A stretch of 64,000 nucleotides of DNA. Origin: Thysanoteuthis rhombus. Lineage: Eukaryota > Mollusca > Cephalopoda > Oegopsida > Thysanoteuthidae. Shown one piece after another: positions 26,246 to 38,430 of the stretch. How positions within the stretch are numbered: position 1 is the first letter of the stretch; every line of letters starts with the position of its first letter. Location of the stretch: NCBI GenBank assembly GCA_963457665.1, contig OY735219.1, forward strand, positions 41,957,214-42,021,213, given 5' to 3'. Made by a program: the position numbers and the translations under genes. The notes beneath the pieces are model-generated. The model was not told the origin of the DNA, ran no database searches, and saw nothing but the letters and a program-made list of their open reading frames with translations.

Positions 26246-26884
26246 GAACCTGTGGTTCTTGTCTAAGTGTTCTATAAAAAGTAGGTCATTTCAATGCCAT
26301 GTCCAAACTACTATCAAGAGAGAAAAACTGTTCAATAGTAACAGGAAATCGTAGGCCATTAGCTGCCATTTTAAATCACCCAAGTTGCTATGTCAACTAG
26401 TTGTCAGGCAACATCTCTAATACAAAAAAAGTCATGTGCACTTGGGTCACCTTCAAAGTAAAAATCCTTACAAATATATCATGATTTTGCTGTCTTTATA
26501 AATTTTACCCTTATTTTCAAATGGGTTTCAAGCATATTTTTTGGCAAAAAATAACTGATGACTAATACTTCTAATCAAATGATAGTATTTATTGCCCATC
26601 CCTTCCATGTAAAGATATGATAATTGGAATCATCAATTTGTAGATCTCTTTGCTAATTTACTTTATCCCCCACATCCCAGAAGCAAAATTTTATAGATAA
26701 TAGAATGATTTCCAATTAAGTTGCATTGTAACTTAAAATAGCTTCAAACCAATTGTTTCAAAAAATTGAAAAAATTACATCATTTTCAAAAAATTTGACA
26801 TATAAAGTGCTGCTAAAATAATCATTTTGAACATTTATCAAACTCTAGTCCAAATTAGAGTCCACTTTATTCAACCTTCATAAC
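26246..26884. other. AT-rich non-coding sequence
   Basis: No gene or recurring element is visible. Confidence 0.5.
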
Positions 26885-27155
26885 AAGAACAATCCTCACC
26901 AAAATTTAAGAGTAAACTCTTTACTGTTCATTTATCAAATACAAAATCAACATTTCCTTACCATGATTTGAAATCACAGCCATGTGATCGGAAGGCAGCT
27001 CTTTTACCAACTGGACTAATCTGACAAGTCATCTATAACTACAAATTCATTTATACAATACCACAGTTGCAGTAATCATCAGAATAAAAGTGGTAGGTGT
27101 TAAGTTTGACCTTGCAGCAGTCAGTTCGATAATAAACTTTTGATCATCTTAATAC
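26885..27155 (-). mobile_element. tRNA-derived SINE F, copy 1
   Basis: On the minus strand an A-box-like TAGTCCAGTTGG and a B-box-like GATTTCAAATC are about 40 bases apart, the internal promoter layout of RNA polymerase III. The same sequence, including the flanking 'gattactgcaac' and 'agagtttactc' blocks, occurs at 59385-59690 on the plus strand. The tRNA-like part is in the middle of the shared block, so the element has a 5' extension or two fused parts. Confidence 0.75.
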
Positions 27156-28792
27156 AAAGTGAGTTAAAATTCTAAACTAAAAAAATGAAAAATAAAAAAA
27201 TAAAAAAAATGAAAAAAAAAGAAAGATAATCTCCAGTAACCCCCAAAACAGCTATTTCACTAATAGTCAGAAAAAGTGATTTGGATCCCCAAACAGCCTG
27301 GGGAAACATTTAAAAATCAATACATCAATGCAGGCCAGAAGTTTCCAATCAAGGGTCTAGATAGGTATCACTAGGATTTGATGAGTTAGTGAAGTAAGCA
27401 AACCATTCAAAAGCCTGAAGTCTGTGAGCTTGTTGAGGAAGCAGACCTTCAAAAAACTCAGAGTCCATGTTCATTTAGATAGAAAGGATCCTTGAAAAGT
27501 TAGGAACAACTGATGAATATCAAGAATCTGGCAAGCACAATGAACCTATACAGCAGGAGGTCTGGGTTCTATAAGTCTACAAAGAAATTTTAGCATTCAA
27601 CCAATTACAGGGTCATTTAGAGGCCATATGAAATTGGTATTGGAACAAATTCCAAGTCAATATTAAGAACATCATTCCTTTGGCTTATGATTCAATCACT
27701 GAAACAACCTTATTTTAATAATGAATTTATAAAGAAAATGAGAAATAAATATGCAGCATTTCATAATAATGGAAAAGGGCAATAAGTGGTTGGAACAAAT
27801 TGTGCAACGGTTCTTTTATGTAAAAGTGATAACAATTTATAAGCATTGCTGTGAGACATTATATGGACTACCAAAAATGACATCCACTGTAAGAATCGTG
27901 TTTTCTTAGTCTGTACTAACTATCACAATCAGCAAGAAGAAACCTATTCAAGAATATATCCACTGTACAACTCCAATTCATCGCATTTCTAAATCACTAG
28001 TAAGATACTCATTGCTTAGCTAACAGTGTAAAGGATGGAAAGCTTAAGAGATGCAGTGTCTAAAAAAAAAAAAGAGATAAATTTAAAAAACTGAAAAAAT
28101 TCATGGAAGAAAACAAAATCTTCCACTCAGACACTCTAAAACAAATTCAATTCAACCTCATTTTACTTCACTTCTCAACGGCTGAATTGAGCCATTTCCC
28201 CTTGGCAAATATATTTGTTTCACCAATTGCCCTTTTGCATACACTTATCCTGCTCCCTTATCACCCCCATCACGTTTGTTGTAAAACCATTCCATTCTCA
28301 GAACTTATCTTAACCCCCGCACCCCTTTCAACACAATCTTTATAGAGTGACAGACACAAGTTTGCAAACATATCGCTTATCATAAATATAGATTTATAGT
28401 GCATGCCAAATGATTATGCAAATGTGTTATATTATAATAAATTCAGTTTTATGAAAGATGGAGAAAAATAATCTAGCACAAATATTGGCAACACCAACCT
28501 GTGTGAACGTGGCAAAAATGAAGACATTACATGCACTAGCAAACAAACTGAAGCCCTTTTTGTTATAGCTTTACATTTTAAGAGTGCCAATTATTAGATA
28601 ACCAGTGCAAAATTATTCAATTATGGATTGTGAAAATGATTTATCACAGGCTGAGAAGAATTCTATCATCACACAGCTTGGAAAAGGCAGCATGTACCAG
28701 ATGGGAAAAAAAATGCCTTCCCAAGCAATTTTGAAAGACAATTTTTAGTCTTAGTTTATGAACAAGTCTCTTGGCCTATGTACAATATTTAT
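27156..28792. other. AT-rich non-coding sequence
   Basis: Low-complexity A-rich DNA at 27175-27225. The open frame at 28103-28345 has no motif. Sequence just before 28793 may contain further decayed transposase, but no frame is convincing. Confidence 0.4.
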
Positions 28793-29060
28793 CTTCACAC
28801 AAGACAACGCCCCTTCACACAGTGAGCAGGCAATAGTCAACAATCTAAATAAAATGGGTTCCTGAAATGGTAAATTGATGGAGTGGCTACCATTTTTTCA
28901 AGATTGAAAATCTCTGGAGCATCTTCAAGAGGAAGGTGTATGAGAATGGACTTCAGTTTGTAACCAAACAGATTCCTGGCAAGCTATTGTGAAAAGTGTG
29001 GAAGTTTTTACAGTTGAAAAAATTAAAAATTTAATCAGAAAATGAGGTCAGGTTGAGAAG
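28793..29060 (+). pseudogene. Tc1-like transposase C-terminal relic
   Basis: One frame gives FTQDNAPSHSEQAIV, the second catalytic Asp region of Tc1/mariner transposases. A neighbouring frame gives IENLWSIFKRKVYENG, the region of the catalytic Glu. The Asp and Glu codons are 103 bases apart, close to the 34-residue spacing of the DD34E Tc1 group. A frameshift separates them and stops occur before and after, so the gene is dead. The N-terminal DNA-binding domain and the TIRs were not found. Confidence 0.82.
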
Positions 29061-29355
29061 ATAACTTTCAAATGTTTTTAATCGATGATCGACTGATATC
29101 TGTGATGGAAGATTCTTGCCCACCAAAGTTGATGAATAGTATCAGACTTTTTGTTTTCAAAATTGTTTGTTAATTCATCAGTATTTCATGTATACAAGTT
29201 TTTATAGCTTGTTCAAACTTCATTTTCATTGTGTGTCATTTACTGATTTAATCAATATGTAATTAGTGTCTTACTGTGTTTTTCAACCTATGCTTAATAA
29301 TTTGACACAATAAAAACTGAGGAATTTCAATAAATGAAAAAATTTTTAAAAATTA

Positions 29356-29374
29356 TACACACACACACACACAT

Positions 29375-29401
<27 letters not shown>
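29356..29401. repeat. (AC)n(AT)n microsatellite
   Basis: (AC)8 followed by (AT) of about 28 bases, directly abutting the left edge of repeat C copy 2, as at copy 1. Confidence 0.93.
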
Positions 29402-29405
<4 letters not shown>

Positions 29406-30245
29406 CTTGTACTTTTGACTATCTGTATACTTGAATTAGATATTTTCTGGCATAGCATAATACTTCTACACAAATATTCATGTGAAAAATTATTTCAATT
29501 CTTTCACCATAACAGATTTAAGGAGAAAATATTTGCATAATAATTTGGCACGCACCTTTGAGTGATTATACAAAGGTCACTTTATTCAAGACAATAAAAA
29601 GGTCATTCTTCACAAGCATTTCAAATTTTTAAACATTTAGTTCTTATTGTTCTTGAACAATTTTCAGAAAAAAATAAAACAGAACAGCGTTCCTGGGAGT
29701 GGTTAGGGGTAGTACTGGTAAGTTTGAATTCCTGACAAAGTGACGTGAAAAATGTTGAGAGTAAGATGAGATCAGCTAAAAAATGAGTGAAGAAAGACAA
29801 AGGTGAGGCAATTTTTTTTTTTTTTTTTTTATTAAAAGGAACTGACTAAATATGCCCAGGGATTGGCTCTTACGTAAGCTGGCTGGCTAACTGAATAAGA
29901 TAAGTGGATAGAGGCTGTAGCTACACACACAGTTAACAGCTTTTTAACCGATATAACATTCATCCTCATATGAACATTCAAGCAAGGTTACCCCATATTG
30001 TCTAATTTGAAACAGCTTTTGGAATCATCAAAACCCATGTTTGAGGTAGTGTTGCTAATTTAGCACATTTGTTTTGGCAGCACAAAAGTTCAAAACTTAG
30101 CACTATTCATAGCCATTTAAGGCTATTTTTCAGCTATTTTAGTTATTTTTAGCCAATGTAGCTAAATATGAGCCATTTTAAGCAAATGAATATAGCCATA
30201 AAAATGCTGTTGTTGATGTTTTTTGTCACTTTGTCAAGGTTGATT
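29402..30245 (+). repeat. Repeat C copy 2 (844 bp)
   Basis: Nearly identical to 25122-25964, in the same orientation and 4280 bp away. The left edge again follows an (AT)n tract. The right flank (aaggccaaaaaac) is unlike that of copy 1. Roughly 1% divergence by eye makes this one of the youngest events in the window. Confidence 0.93.
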
Positions 30246-31689
30246 AAGGCCAAAAAACTTTTTTGAACTGGCAAGACTGGTTAAATGGTTTAGTGAGTAA
30301 CATGAAAATAAAGCCAGTGCAATACTTTTATCTCTTATCGCCACTCCTTATACTATTTTGAAGACTTCGGGGAAAGGCATAAGACTGGCAATTTTCCAGC
30401 TTTCAGACAAACAGCACAAAACAGATTGCATATAAGTGAGCAATTAGGATCATCATCATAATGGGGTTTTTTTTGGAGGTGGGGGGATATTTTTAGGATT
30501 TATAATTCACTTTTCAAAAACAAGTCAGATCGAAGGTATACAACAAGATGAACCTTTAATGTGCAAGACATACTGTAAAATTCAGAAATCTAGAACTTAT
30601 AAAAATGCCAACTCATAATATACCAACAAGACATTGGAATCCAAGAGGAAACATCAAAGAAACACTAAGAGGAAATATCACAAGAGCTGGAAGTTAGCAT
30701 TGTCTTCTGTCAATGACAAAGCAGGACATCAATAACTAACTTTCAAGTTAATCAACCCACTGTGCCCAACTTGCATTTGAAACACCCACTTGATGAATTC
30801 TGAAACATCTTAGTAAATTTAGAAGATATGTACAATTCATGCATCTCGTATTAGATTCCTGCCTCACAATGATTATAAGGCAAAAGGCCATTCGTTTAGT
30901 GTGAGACCTTATACACAGCAGCACTATGCTAAATATGCCAAGTAGAATATAAAAATAGTTAAATATGAACTATCGTTACATCAATATAAAAAAAAATTAC
31001 AAATATCATGGCCACCATCAAAATAAGTAAATAAAAAAAAAAACTGGCTGCTTCATGGTCAAATTCCACTCTAAATTATTTCAGCCACAAGGCTGAATTT
31101 AAAAAAATTAAAATAAAAAAAAAAAAGGAAAGAAAAAGTTTTCCCTACTCACTGAGGGGAGTGTGTATGTGCAGAATTTTGAGTTTCTACTATGGATGTT
31201 TAGGGCTGAGAAGAAAGGAAAAAAAAAAATTGAAAAAGTAAAAAATTCTAATTCAAAAATCAGTTAAGTGACAACCGATAATTCAATCTAGCATCCACAG
31301 CTTTCCATTTTCTTTTCCTCTTTCTTCGTCTTGTTGATTGATGATGTAGAAATACACTCAGTCCCTCTTTTCCCTTCTCTCACCATCCATTTTAAACTTT
31401 ACACTTTTTCGTCTAAAACCAGAAGTGTGAAGTTATTGTTTTAGTTCAGGAATATAAAGTCATCTCTTGACAAAAAGAAATAAAAAATGGATGAAGTTGA
31501 TTAAATATGCAGAGAAATAAAAGAGGAGTATTGTCCAGTATTAGTTTTTTTAACTAGTATTTCTCCGATCTTAATTTCAGTGGCTTTTTATCATCACTCT
31601 GAGTAATAGCTATATGGTTAGATTTGAATGACTTAAAGGTGAAAGAAATACTATTCAAAAAATCAAATAACAGATAAGATATTCATACC
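30246..31689. other. AT-rich non-coding sequence
   Basis: It contains a T8-GGAGG-T-G6 run near 30467-30486 and many A runs. No gene or repeat family was recognised. Confidence 0.5.
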
Positions 31690-31693
31690 TCAC

Positions 31694-31998
31694 ATAAATG
31701 AATTACTATGGCCCACTAGTATACCAAAATTAATAATTAAAAAAGATTTATTTTACTGAGTTTAAATACCAGAACAAGATTTAGACATTATAGTCACTTT
31801 GAGACCAAAAAAATCACTTTTAATAAACAAAAAATGTTTTTAGATGGTGCCTAGTGGTGTCAAGGTCGTAGCCCCCAAAATGTGACTGGAGTGTCTGGAG
31901 ACACAAAGAAATACAGATAGGCACTCAAAGAGAAGAATCTGTAGCCCACTTGACTGGTTGGTCAGACCATTAGTGGGGCTACCTTGATCTGAATTACA
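31694..31998 (+). mobile_element. MITE family B copy 2 (both ends present)
   Basis: The left end is CATAAATGAATTACTATGGC and the right end GTGGGGCTACCTTGATCTGA, mutually inverted after allowing for divergence. The internal landmarks 'tagatggtgcctagtggtgt', 'gtcgtagcccccaaaatgtg' and 'gagaagaatctgtagcccac' are all present. Non-coding. Confidence 0.82.
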
Positions 31999-32372
31999 AG
32001 AAAATGCTGTCAATAATAAGGGATATAAGGCTGAGTTCTAAAATGTAAAAGGTGAATAATCAATTTCAAGTGTAAAAGAGAAAATATAAAAGATTACTTA
32101 GGTCATGTAGACCTTAGAGCCACATGTAAAAATATTTATCATGTGCCAGACATAGTAACAGATAATTGATGACGAACCATTTGGTGCACAGCTGGTGAAC
32201 TAGATATTGCTCATGATAGAGTTCATAACATTCTGACATATTTCAAGCTGATGCTACATATTCTGACCACCAATTAGATATATGTCAGACTCATGCAATG
32301 TCCACTAATTTCATAGAGTAATTTGAACCACTGAGTTAACAACTACTTATTCTTGGATGAAGAATTGCAATA

Positions 32373-32582
32373 TCATTGATTCTGACTAATTTTCACTTTC
32401 ATCCTAACTACCAGTTGCTTTTTTATCACAATTTTCGATTGGGCCGTAATGCAGCAATCAAACACTACATTCAGAAAATAAGGAGCAAACCCATGCTGAG
32501 AATCAAACTCACACCCTCGAGCCAGAGAAGGTCCACCATATATCTGGCTGCATCTAACCATCCAGCCACAGAGACTTTATAG
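32373..32582 (-). mobile_element. tRNA-derived SINE
   Basis: The minus strand reads 'ctgtggctggatggttagatg' (A-box TGGCTGGATGG) and about 45 bases later 'gagtttgattctcagcatgg' (B-box GTTTGATTC). The tRNA-like head is followed by an unrelated body extending to about 32373. No intact tRNA fold is claimed: the acceptor stem is not paired and the head runs on into the body. Confidence 0.7.
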
Positions 32583-32694
32583 TTAAACACATACTGATTT
32601 TCACACCTCAAACCTTACAACCAATATTCTATGCTGTAGACGTTTACAATTGGGACCTAGCAGCCTTTTTTAATACAATGTTTTCAATTGAATA

Positions 32695-32945
32695 TTCTCT
32701 GTTGTAAGGAGTTGTTGGTCTCGAAATGACCATAGATATCCAAAAATGTACTTTTTTGAAAGAATCAAGAAACATTTCTAGATGGTGCCTAATGGTGCAC
32801 TAATGCAAATTTTCATGGTTGTAGCCCAAAAAATGTGACCAGGAGCACCTAGGGACATACACATACTCAGACACTCAAGAGAAGAATCTGTCACCCACTT
32901 GGCTGTTTGTTCGAGCCATAGTGATTTGATCAAGAACTTTACACT
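32695..32945 (+). mobile_element. MITE family B copy 4 (5'-truncated)
   Basis: Shared blocks are 'gttgttggtctcgaaatgac', 'ctagatggtgcctaatggtg', 'tgaccaggagcacctaggga', 'agagaagaatctgtcaccca' and a shortened right end. It lies only about 700 bp from copy 2. Confidence 0.78.
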
Positions 32946-33619
32946 CAATCCTATGTGGTCTTTAAGAAATAGGGAATACATTAAATAAGACATGAAAGCC
33001 ACTCCAATAGTAGAAGACTGTTTACAATGCAACTGAACTGATTCAATTGGAAATCTGACAAGAAAACAGTACATCTAAAGCGATTTTTAATTAGTAAAAG
33101 GCTACATACATATGGTGAATGAAAGAATTGAATTCAGTGAAAATTCTGCAGAGTCTAGAATGGGCTGATCAATTCAAAGCAATCTCTTAATCTTCATACT
33201 GTTACAGAGAAAGAATGTTCCAACTATGTATTGATACTTTACTTGAATCGATGTGCAAAATTAATGTACAGCAGATATACAAAGTAATACTGAACAAAAT
33301 TATCAGAAAACACTTCTCCATTAAATTCTCATGCACTTGTACAAGAGACTTAAAGAACAAAGATTTATTGCATAAAAAAAAAAAAATCCAACTTAATATT
33401 TACCAGTATGAACTGAACAAAATCTCAAATAATTTAGAGTCAAACTTTACAGGGGCACATAAACTGTATTTCTTTGTGTATACAAGAAGTCCTACACCAA
33501 GATCTGAAGAAATATGGTAATACTACAATTATTCAATGTATAACATTAATAAATATTGTTCTTAAACTAATCATAGTGCATGCCTGGCTTTTTATTTTGC
33601 TTCAACTTTTAAATGCTTG
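32946..33619. other. AT-rich non-coding sequence
   Basis: Open frames at 32778-33074 (minus, partly inside the MITE) and 33215-33520 show no motif. Confidence 0.4.
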
Positions 33620-33900
33620 CTATAACAAAACCTCAATATAATAAATTATGGCTTTAACAAACTCATGAATCCAATCGAAGTGACTTCAGGTTGACCAAAC
33701 TAGGTTCAACAAATGCAGCAAACACAGGAACTATAAACTTTCTTATTTATTAAACGAATTTCGATAAATGTGGCAAACACAAAGACTCTAAATTTCCTCA
33801 TTTATTAATGAATGATAATTGAATACGTCAAGTAAATCAAACTTACTCCTTATTTACAGAATGAGGGGCAACCATTGGGTATTACAAACTTTTGGCCCTC
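33620..33900. repeat. Possible pogo/Tigger-like MITE with internal tandem
   Basis: The block begins 'aaaacctcaatataataaat', the style of ends found in pogo/Tigger-derived MITEs. Two units of about 52 bp (near 33707 and 33760), each with 'aaatg.(g/c)agcaaacaca..ac.(a)taaa.ttcctcatttatta'-like order, follow one another. Termini and target duplication are not resolved. Confidence 0.4.
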
Positions 33901-35671
33901 AATTAGTTCGTTAGAGTAAGGGTTTACTTTAAATAGAAATGTCAATTGTACAACCAATCAGCATATTGATTTACACATTCTCCTATGATTCACCAAATTT
34001 CTGTCTATCCATGTCACTGTAACTCAGGAACTGTACTACATATCCCCATGAAACTTTCTCAGAACTATGAGAAACCCTCAGACATGTTTTTAGAAAGTTA
34101 TTTTTTGAAAATTCTAAAAATGTAGGCCTCCCACAGAATTACTAGTTAGTTAACTGTAACTAAAAAGATATGTCATTTCTGATATGGCAACCAGTTCAAT
34201 AACTTGACAATCCCAAAAATTGGCTTCTGGGATTATTTTGTATCAAAGGTGTGTCCAGTCCATAGAAATTTACACTTTTCATTTTCCTAAGTAATCAAGT
34301 GTAAAATGAGCAAAAAAGCTCTCAAACAATGACTGAGTAAGCAATGTACTCAATTTGAACTCTCTGCAACCGGCCAAGCAATGTGTGGGCAGCCCTAAGA
34401 ATTGAATACTGTCACTTGAAAACTTCAACTGAAGATCACAGAAATTGTATAGGTATTTATTGCTTGTTTTCTTCTTATGGCAAATACATGCAAACCATTG
34501 CTTTCATGGTCTTTAGTGATTTGAAATAGAAGTTCAATTCTCTTTAGTGAAATTTGTGGTAAGGAATTTCACAACATTGTACCAAAACATCACCGGTCAT
34601 TGTATAAGTAGATTTTCACCATATATATTAGTCAGAACACAAGGCATTATAGTGTTGAGTCTGAAGTTTTGGTTGATCAAGAAATCTACTGAAAATAAAG
34701 AAACAACAGATTATAGATCCTTTATCTGAAACTATAGATCTAAACTTAGATAAAGAATATCTTAATTGGCAGTACTAAAAGAAGTATATTAATCATTTGA
34801 AATCGTATTTTCATATGACAGTCAGAAAATTATTCAACAAAACAATTATGGCAGGCTGCTCAAGTTCACACACCATGAAGTCCAGCCTCTTCCAAACATG
34901 CACCTTTGAAATGGGTACTCCCCTAGTCTTACTAACAAGAGACATAAACCAGTATATTTCAAAAGTATAACTATCTTACATTTAAGATTACTGTAGACAA
35001 AGATAAGCTGAAATGAAGGAGTAAAAGTGGGAGGGGATTCATTGATAAAAGCAAAGAAGGAGGTGAAGACATAGAAAGAAAAGAAAATTTAAGGAGAAAA
35101 AATAAGTCATGAACCTGATGAACAAGTCAAACAAGATTGATGTACTGTGATTAAAAACAATTCAGCATTAATCTCCAATCAGTATTAGTAAAAATATTCT
35201 TCAATTTATCTAGCCAGATATTGTCTAAAATTTTGAGAAGTGACATTAACATTCAAAGAGTTGCAGGGCGGGGAATCAAACTTCATCCAACATTACAACC
35301 AATCTATTCTACAGCCTCCCTCAAGTCTACTATCTATATGTAAAGAGGGAGACTTTTTTGGCAGTCAAGTAATGGTTGCAAACAAAAATGAACAGAAAGA
35401 GAAAGATGAACACTTCCCTCCCAGAGATGAAATCCAGATGATAGACAGGGAACACCATTGGAGAGAGAGAAAACTTCAAGGGGCATACATCAACTTCTTG
35501 TGGTATAAGTGAGAACAGTGTGGAATTCAACTTTAAGGGGCTTTCACTGTTCAATGGAGACAAGTCCTTACCTAACGGAGAAATGAGTTAGAAATGTCAG
35601 CGACCCAAGTTACAGGTGGGATTTCCGGCTGGTTGGCAGAAGGTCACAATGGGACTTTTTCCCAAAAAGGT
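33901..35671. other. Non-coding stretch
   Basis: The open frames at 34547-34729, 35240-35512 and 35330-35563 (minus) have no recognised motif and the last two overlap on opposite strands. No repeat family was matched. Confidence 0.4.
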
Positions 35672-35955
35672 TACCTTAATTCAATAGCTCTGACTGCAAT
35701 ACTCCATTTTGCCTAATTAAGGGTTAGATACAGATAAATGGAATCAGATAGATGGAAATCAGATCTTTATTATGATTTGCACAAATGCAAAACTCACTAT
35801 CATTATTCAGTTGAAAAAAAAACTTTTTTTTGCATTCTTCAAGTTAGTGCATTTTAGGAGTACCTTAATTCAACTTCCGACTACAATGTACTAGTTTGAC
35901 TACTGAGATATCATATACAGAATCAGACTTTTAGATAGATGGAAATCAGATCATC
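35672..35955 (+). repeat. Local direct duplication, about 190-bp period
   Basis: The segments starting at 35672 and 35862 share 'accttaattcaa', 'gactacaatgta/gactgcaatact' and the closing 'tagatggaaatcagatc'. They are diverged and differ by small indels. Confidence 0.6.
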
Positions 35956-37173
35956 AGAGTGAGCAAGAACTTTACCCTAGGTCCATCGAGTATGCATGCC
36001 AAAAAAGATATTTCTATAGCGTGACAAACACTGGCACCAATAAATTATAAGTATGTAGATTTTATGATGATGAGAAATGTAAGTACTAATCAAGAATAAA
36101 ACTTAAATGCGCAAGCTCACCTTACTTTTATTCAAAAAAATGCCAGTTGAACATGAGAACCATAATGAACTTAGATGGAAGAATATTTGTGTTGCAGCTA
36201 CTTCAATTACAAATTGTAATATCCACAGGGAAAGAGTCTCTATTGGTAATATTGATAAGATTATTCTTTGGCCGAATTATCCAAAACAAAGTTGGTATGT
36301 TAATGACTCTTCTCAAAGTTATAGACAAAAAATATCATGAAGTACATAAAATATGTTCCTAAGACTCTAAATGTAGGGTTAATATAAACAATACAGTATT
36401 TTTCTATGTATCTCCAAAATCTTAATACAGAAATATAAAGCATGTTGTGCATCATTAAAAAAGGCTTCCACCTTTGGTATTCCTTGAACATGCACCACTG
36501 ATTTTGAAAAATCTGATTTGTCTTTACTAACACAATATGTGCAGATGGGTAGAAATATTTCAAGTGTGGTTGTCAGTTACCTCCTCTTTACACAAGACAA
36601 CATGAATATAGACAAAGCATGTATTTATTTATTTACTCAAGGTTTACTGACCCAGTTAACCTGTATGTTATATACATGAATTATGTGTGTGCATGCATAT
36701 TGCTATTATTGATTTTCTATGCTGACTCATATATAGATAATACTGCAATATGAAAAGCAAGGAGGGAACTATTAAGCCATCTGGGGGAAGGGGAATTAAT
36801 ATCAAAAAGCAAATAAAAACCTGCACTTATCTCTCCAATTTATCCTAAGTGTAATAACCAGAATTTATATTGCATCACAAACCTTGAAAGACGAAAAAGA
36901 AGAAAAAACCTAATAAGCACTTAAGTAGTCTTAGAGAAAGTCAGAATATGACAATGGCAGAGCATATGTTCTTTTATAGAATTTAAAAAGGTATGAGGTT
37001 TCATCAAATATGCAAAAATGCACACATGTCACATATGCACACACATACTTACACATATGCATGGCATGTTTGTGTACGTGCGTCTTCCAATCTCTGATTA
37101 CTGCTGTGATTAATACAAGCAAACAAGTGACTGAGTAGCATAGTTATTATCCTCCATTATCAAGAACAGTAGG
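35956..37173. other. AT-rich non-coding sequence
   Basis: No recognised gene. Open frames at 36107-36340, 36147-36362 and 36300-36563 (minus) overlap one another and carry no motif. Confidence 0.4.
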
Positions 37174-37730
37174 GGTGACAGAGCAGAATAGCCAGTGGTT
37201 CTGGCTGAAGAGGGAAGACCCTAGCAGGTTGCCCAAACAAGTCAGCTAAAAAAAAACGTCTGTCCAGCTGGCCTTTTCTCAACTTCAGACATTGAACTCT
37301 AGGCCTTGAGGAAATGATTGACTCCAGAATTGTTTTGTCTTCTCATTGGTCGACTAGACCAATCATGCGTGTGCCCAGAAGTTCACGCATGTTGCAGGGT
37401 GGACTACAAATACTGGGCATTTCTTCTGATTGAGCAGTGGATCTATGCCGTCTACATGAAGCTTTGCCAGTCTGGACAGTTATACAAAGAGAGAAAACAT
37501 TGAAGTGGAGCAGTCAGTGGCTCTGACTAAAGAGGAAGGCATCACTGAGCCTATTGGAGACATAGCCCAGACAGCAAAATGTCAACAAAAGTTGGAGCAC
37601 ACTTGAAAACCCCAATGACCCGTTTACCCAACCAACTCCAGAGAATGAATTCAAGACCATCAGAAGATGAGATTGACTCTAAAGTTGTTATATCTTCCTA
37701 TGGGTTGACTAAACCAATCAAACATGATGT
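37174..37730 (+). repeat. Local direct duplication, about 335-345-bp period
   Basis: Two units (about 37174-37375 and 37507-37730) share 'agccagtggttctggctgaagag' / 'gtcagtggctctgactaaagag' type starts and, later, 'gattgactc(c/t)a(g/a)a(a/g)ttgtt' and 'gactagaccaatca / gactaaaccaatca'. The first unit is shorter. No coding frame is shared by both. Confidence 0.65.
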
Positions 37731-37768
37731 CCAGTGTATTCGAAATGAGATGTGTTCAAGTTTTCAGT

Positions 37769-37828
37769 AAAAAAAAAAAAAAAAAAAAAAAAATCGTAGT
37801 CCCTATTTTTCAGAACAAAGCACTCAAT

Positions 37829-37861
<33 letters not shown>
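37769..37861. repeat. Poly-A tract and (AC)n microsatellite
   Basis: A poly-A run of about 24 bases at 37769-37792 is followed by an (AC)n tract of 30 bases at 37832-37861. Open frames through here are low-complexity artefacts. Confidence 0.95.
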
Positions 37862-37862
<1 letters not shown>

Positions 37863-38034
37863 CTGATAAATACGTAGTGAACAAGAAAGTATTTTTTTTC
37901 CACAAAGATTTTTATATGCAGTGTAGGGGGAAAAAAAAAAAAAAAGAAAGCAGTATATAACATATCCCGATATACAACATTATTATATAAAATTCATTTT
38001 CATGGGACTATTTTATGGGAAATTGAAAACAAGC

Positions 38035-38280
38035 CCATTTTCTTAAAAATTCAAAGGTCTCTACAAACTGCCTTTAGATGATCTTCCAAAAATCGAAAAT
38101 ACAGGGCTGGAGGAAGTAGACGACTACATTATACCTAGGACAACAAATCTCCTTGGAACCCTCACAAGAAGGAGAAATCAAGCAAAGAATCACTATAAGA
38201 AGTTTTCAGTAGAACAACCTTCAAGGACAAAAAAATCCCATTGGTCCTAAAAATCCTCTAAATAGTCACCTACAGCTGAA
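38035..38280 (+). pseudogene. RTE-like LINE reverse transcriptase fragment (RT1)
   Basis: Translation gives LEEVDDYIIPRTTNLLGT, corresponding to the 'VDDYIYLG' segment near the end of the reverse-transcriptase domain of RTE-type LINEs. It is followed by basic residues and stops. It is a short decayed fragment without endonuclease or the LINE 3' end. Confidence 0.65.
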
Positions 38281-38381
38281 TCTAACCCCTTAATTAGATT
38301 ATTAGATAATTTTCATGATGATAGATAAACAAAAATTGAAGTTACATCACGCAGAAATATCTTTACAAATTAGCATGATTG

Positions 38382-38382
<1 letters not shown>

Positions 38383-38428
<46 letters not shown>
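38383..38428. repeat. (AT)n microsatellite
   Basis: An uninterrupted (AT) tract of about 46 bases. Confidence 0.95.

Positions 38429-38430
<2 letters not shown>

Noticed and set aside
25122..30245. The two 0.84-kb direct repeats as LTRs of a retrotransposon
   Set aside because: They do not start TG or end CA, no primer-binding site or polypurine tract adjoins them, and the sequence between holds a SINE and a Tc1 relic rather than gag-pol.
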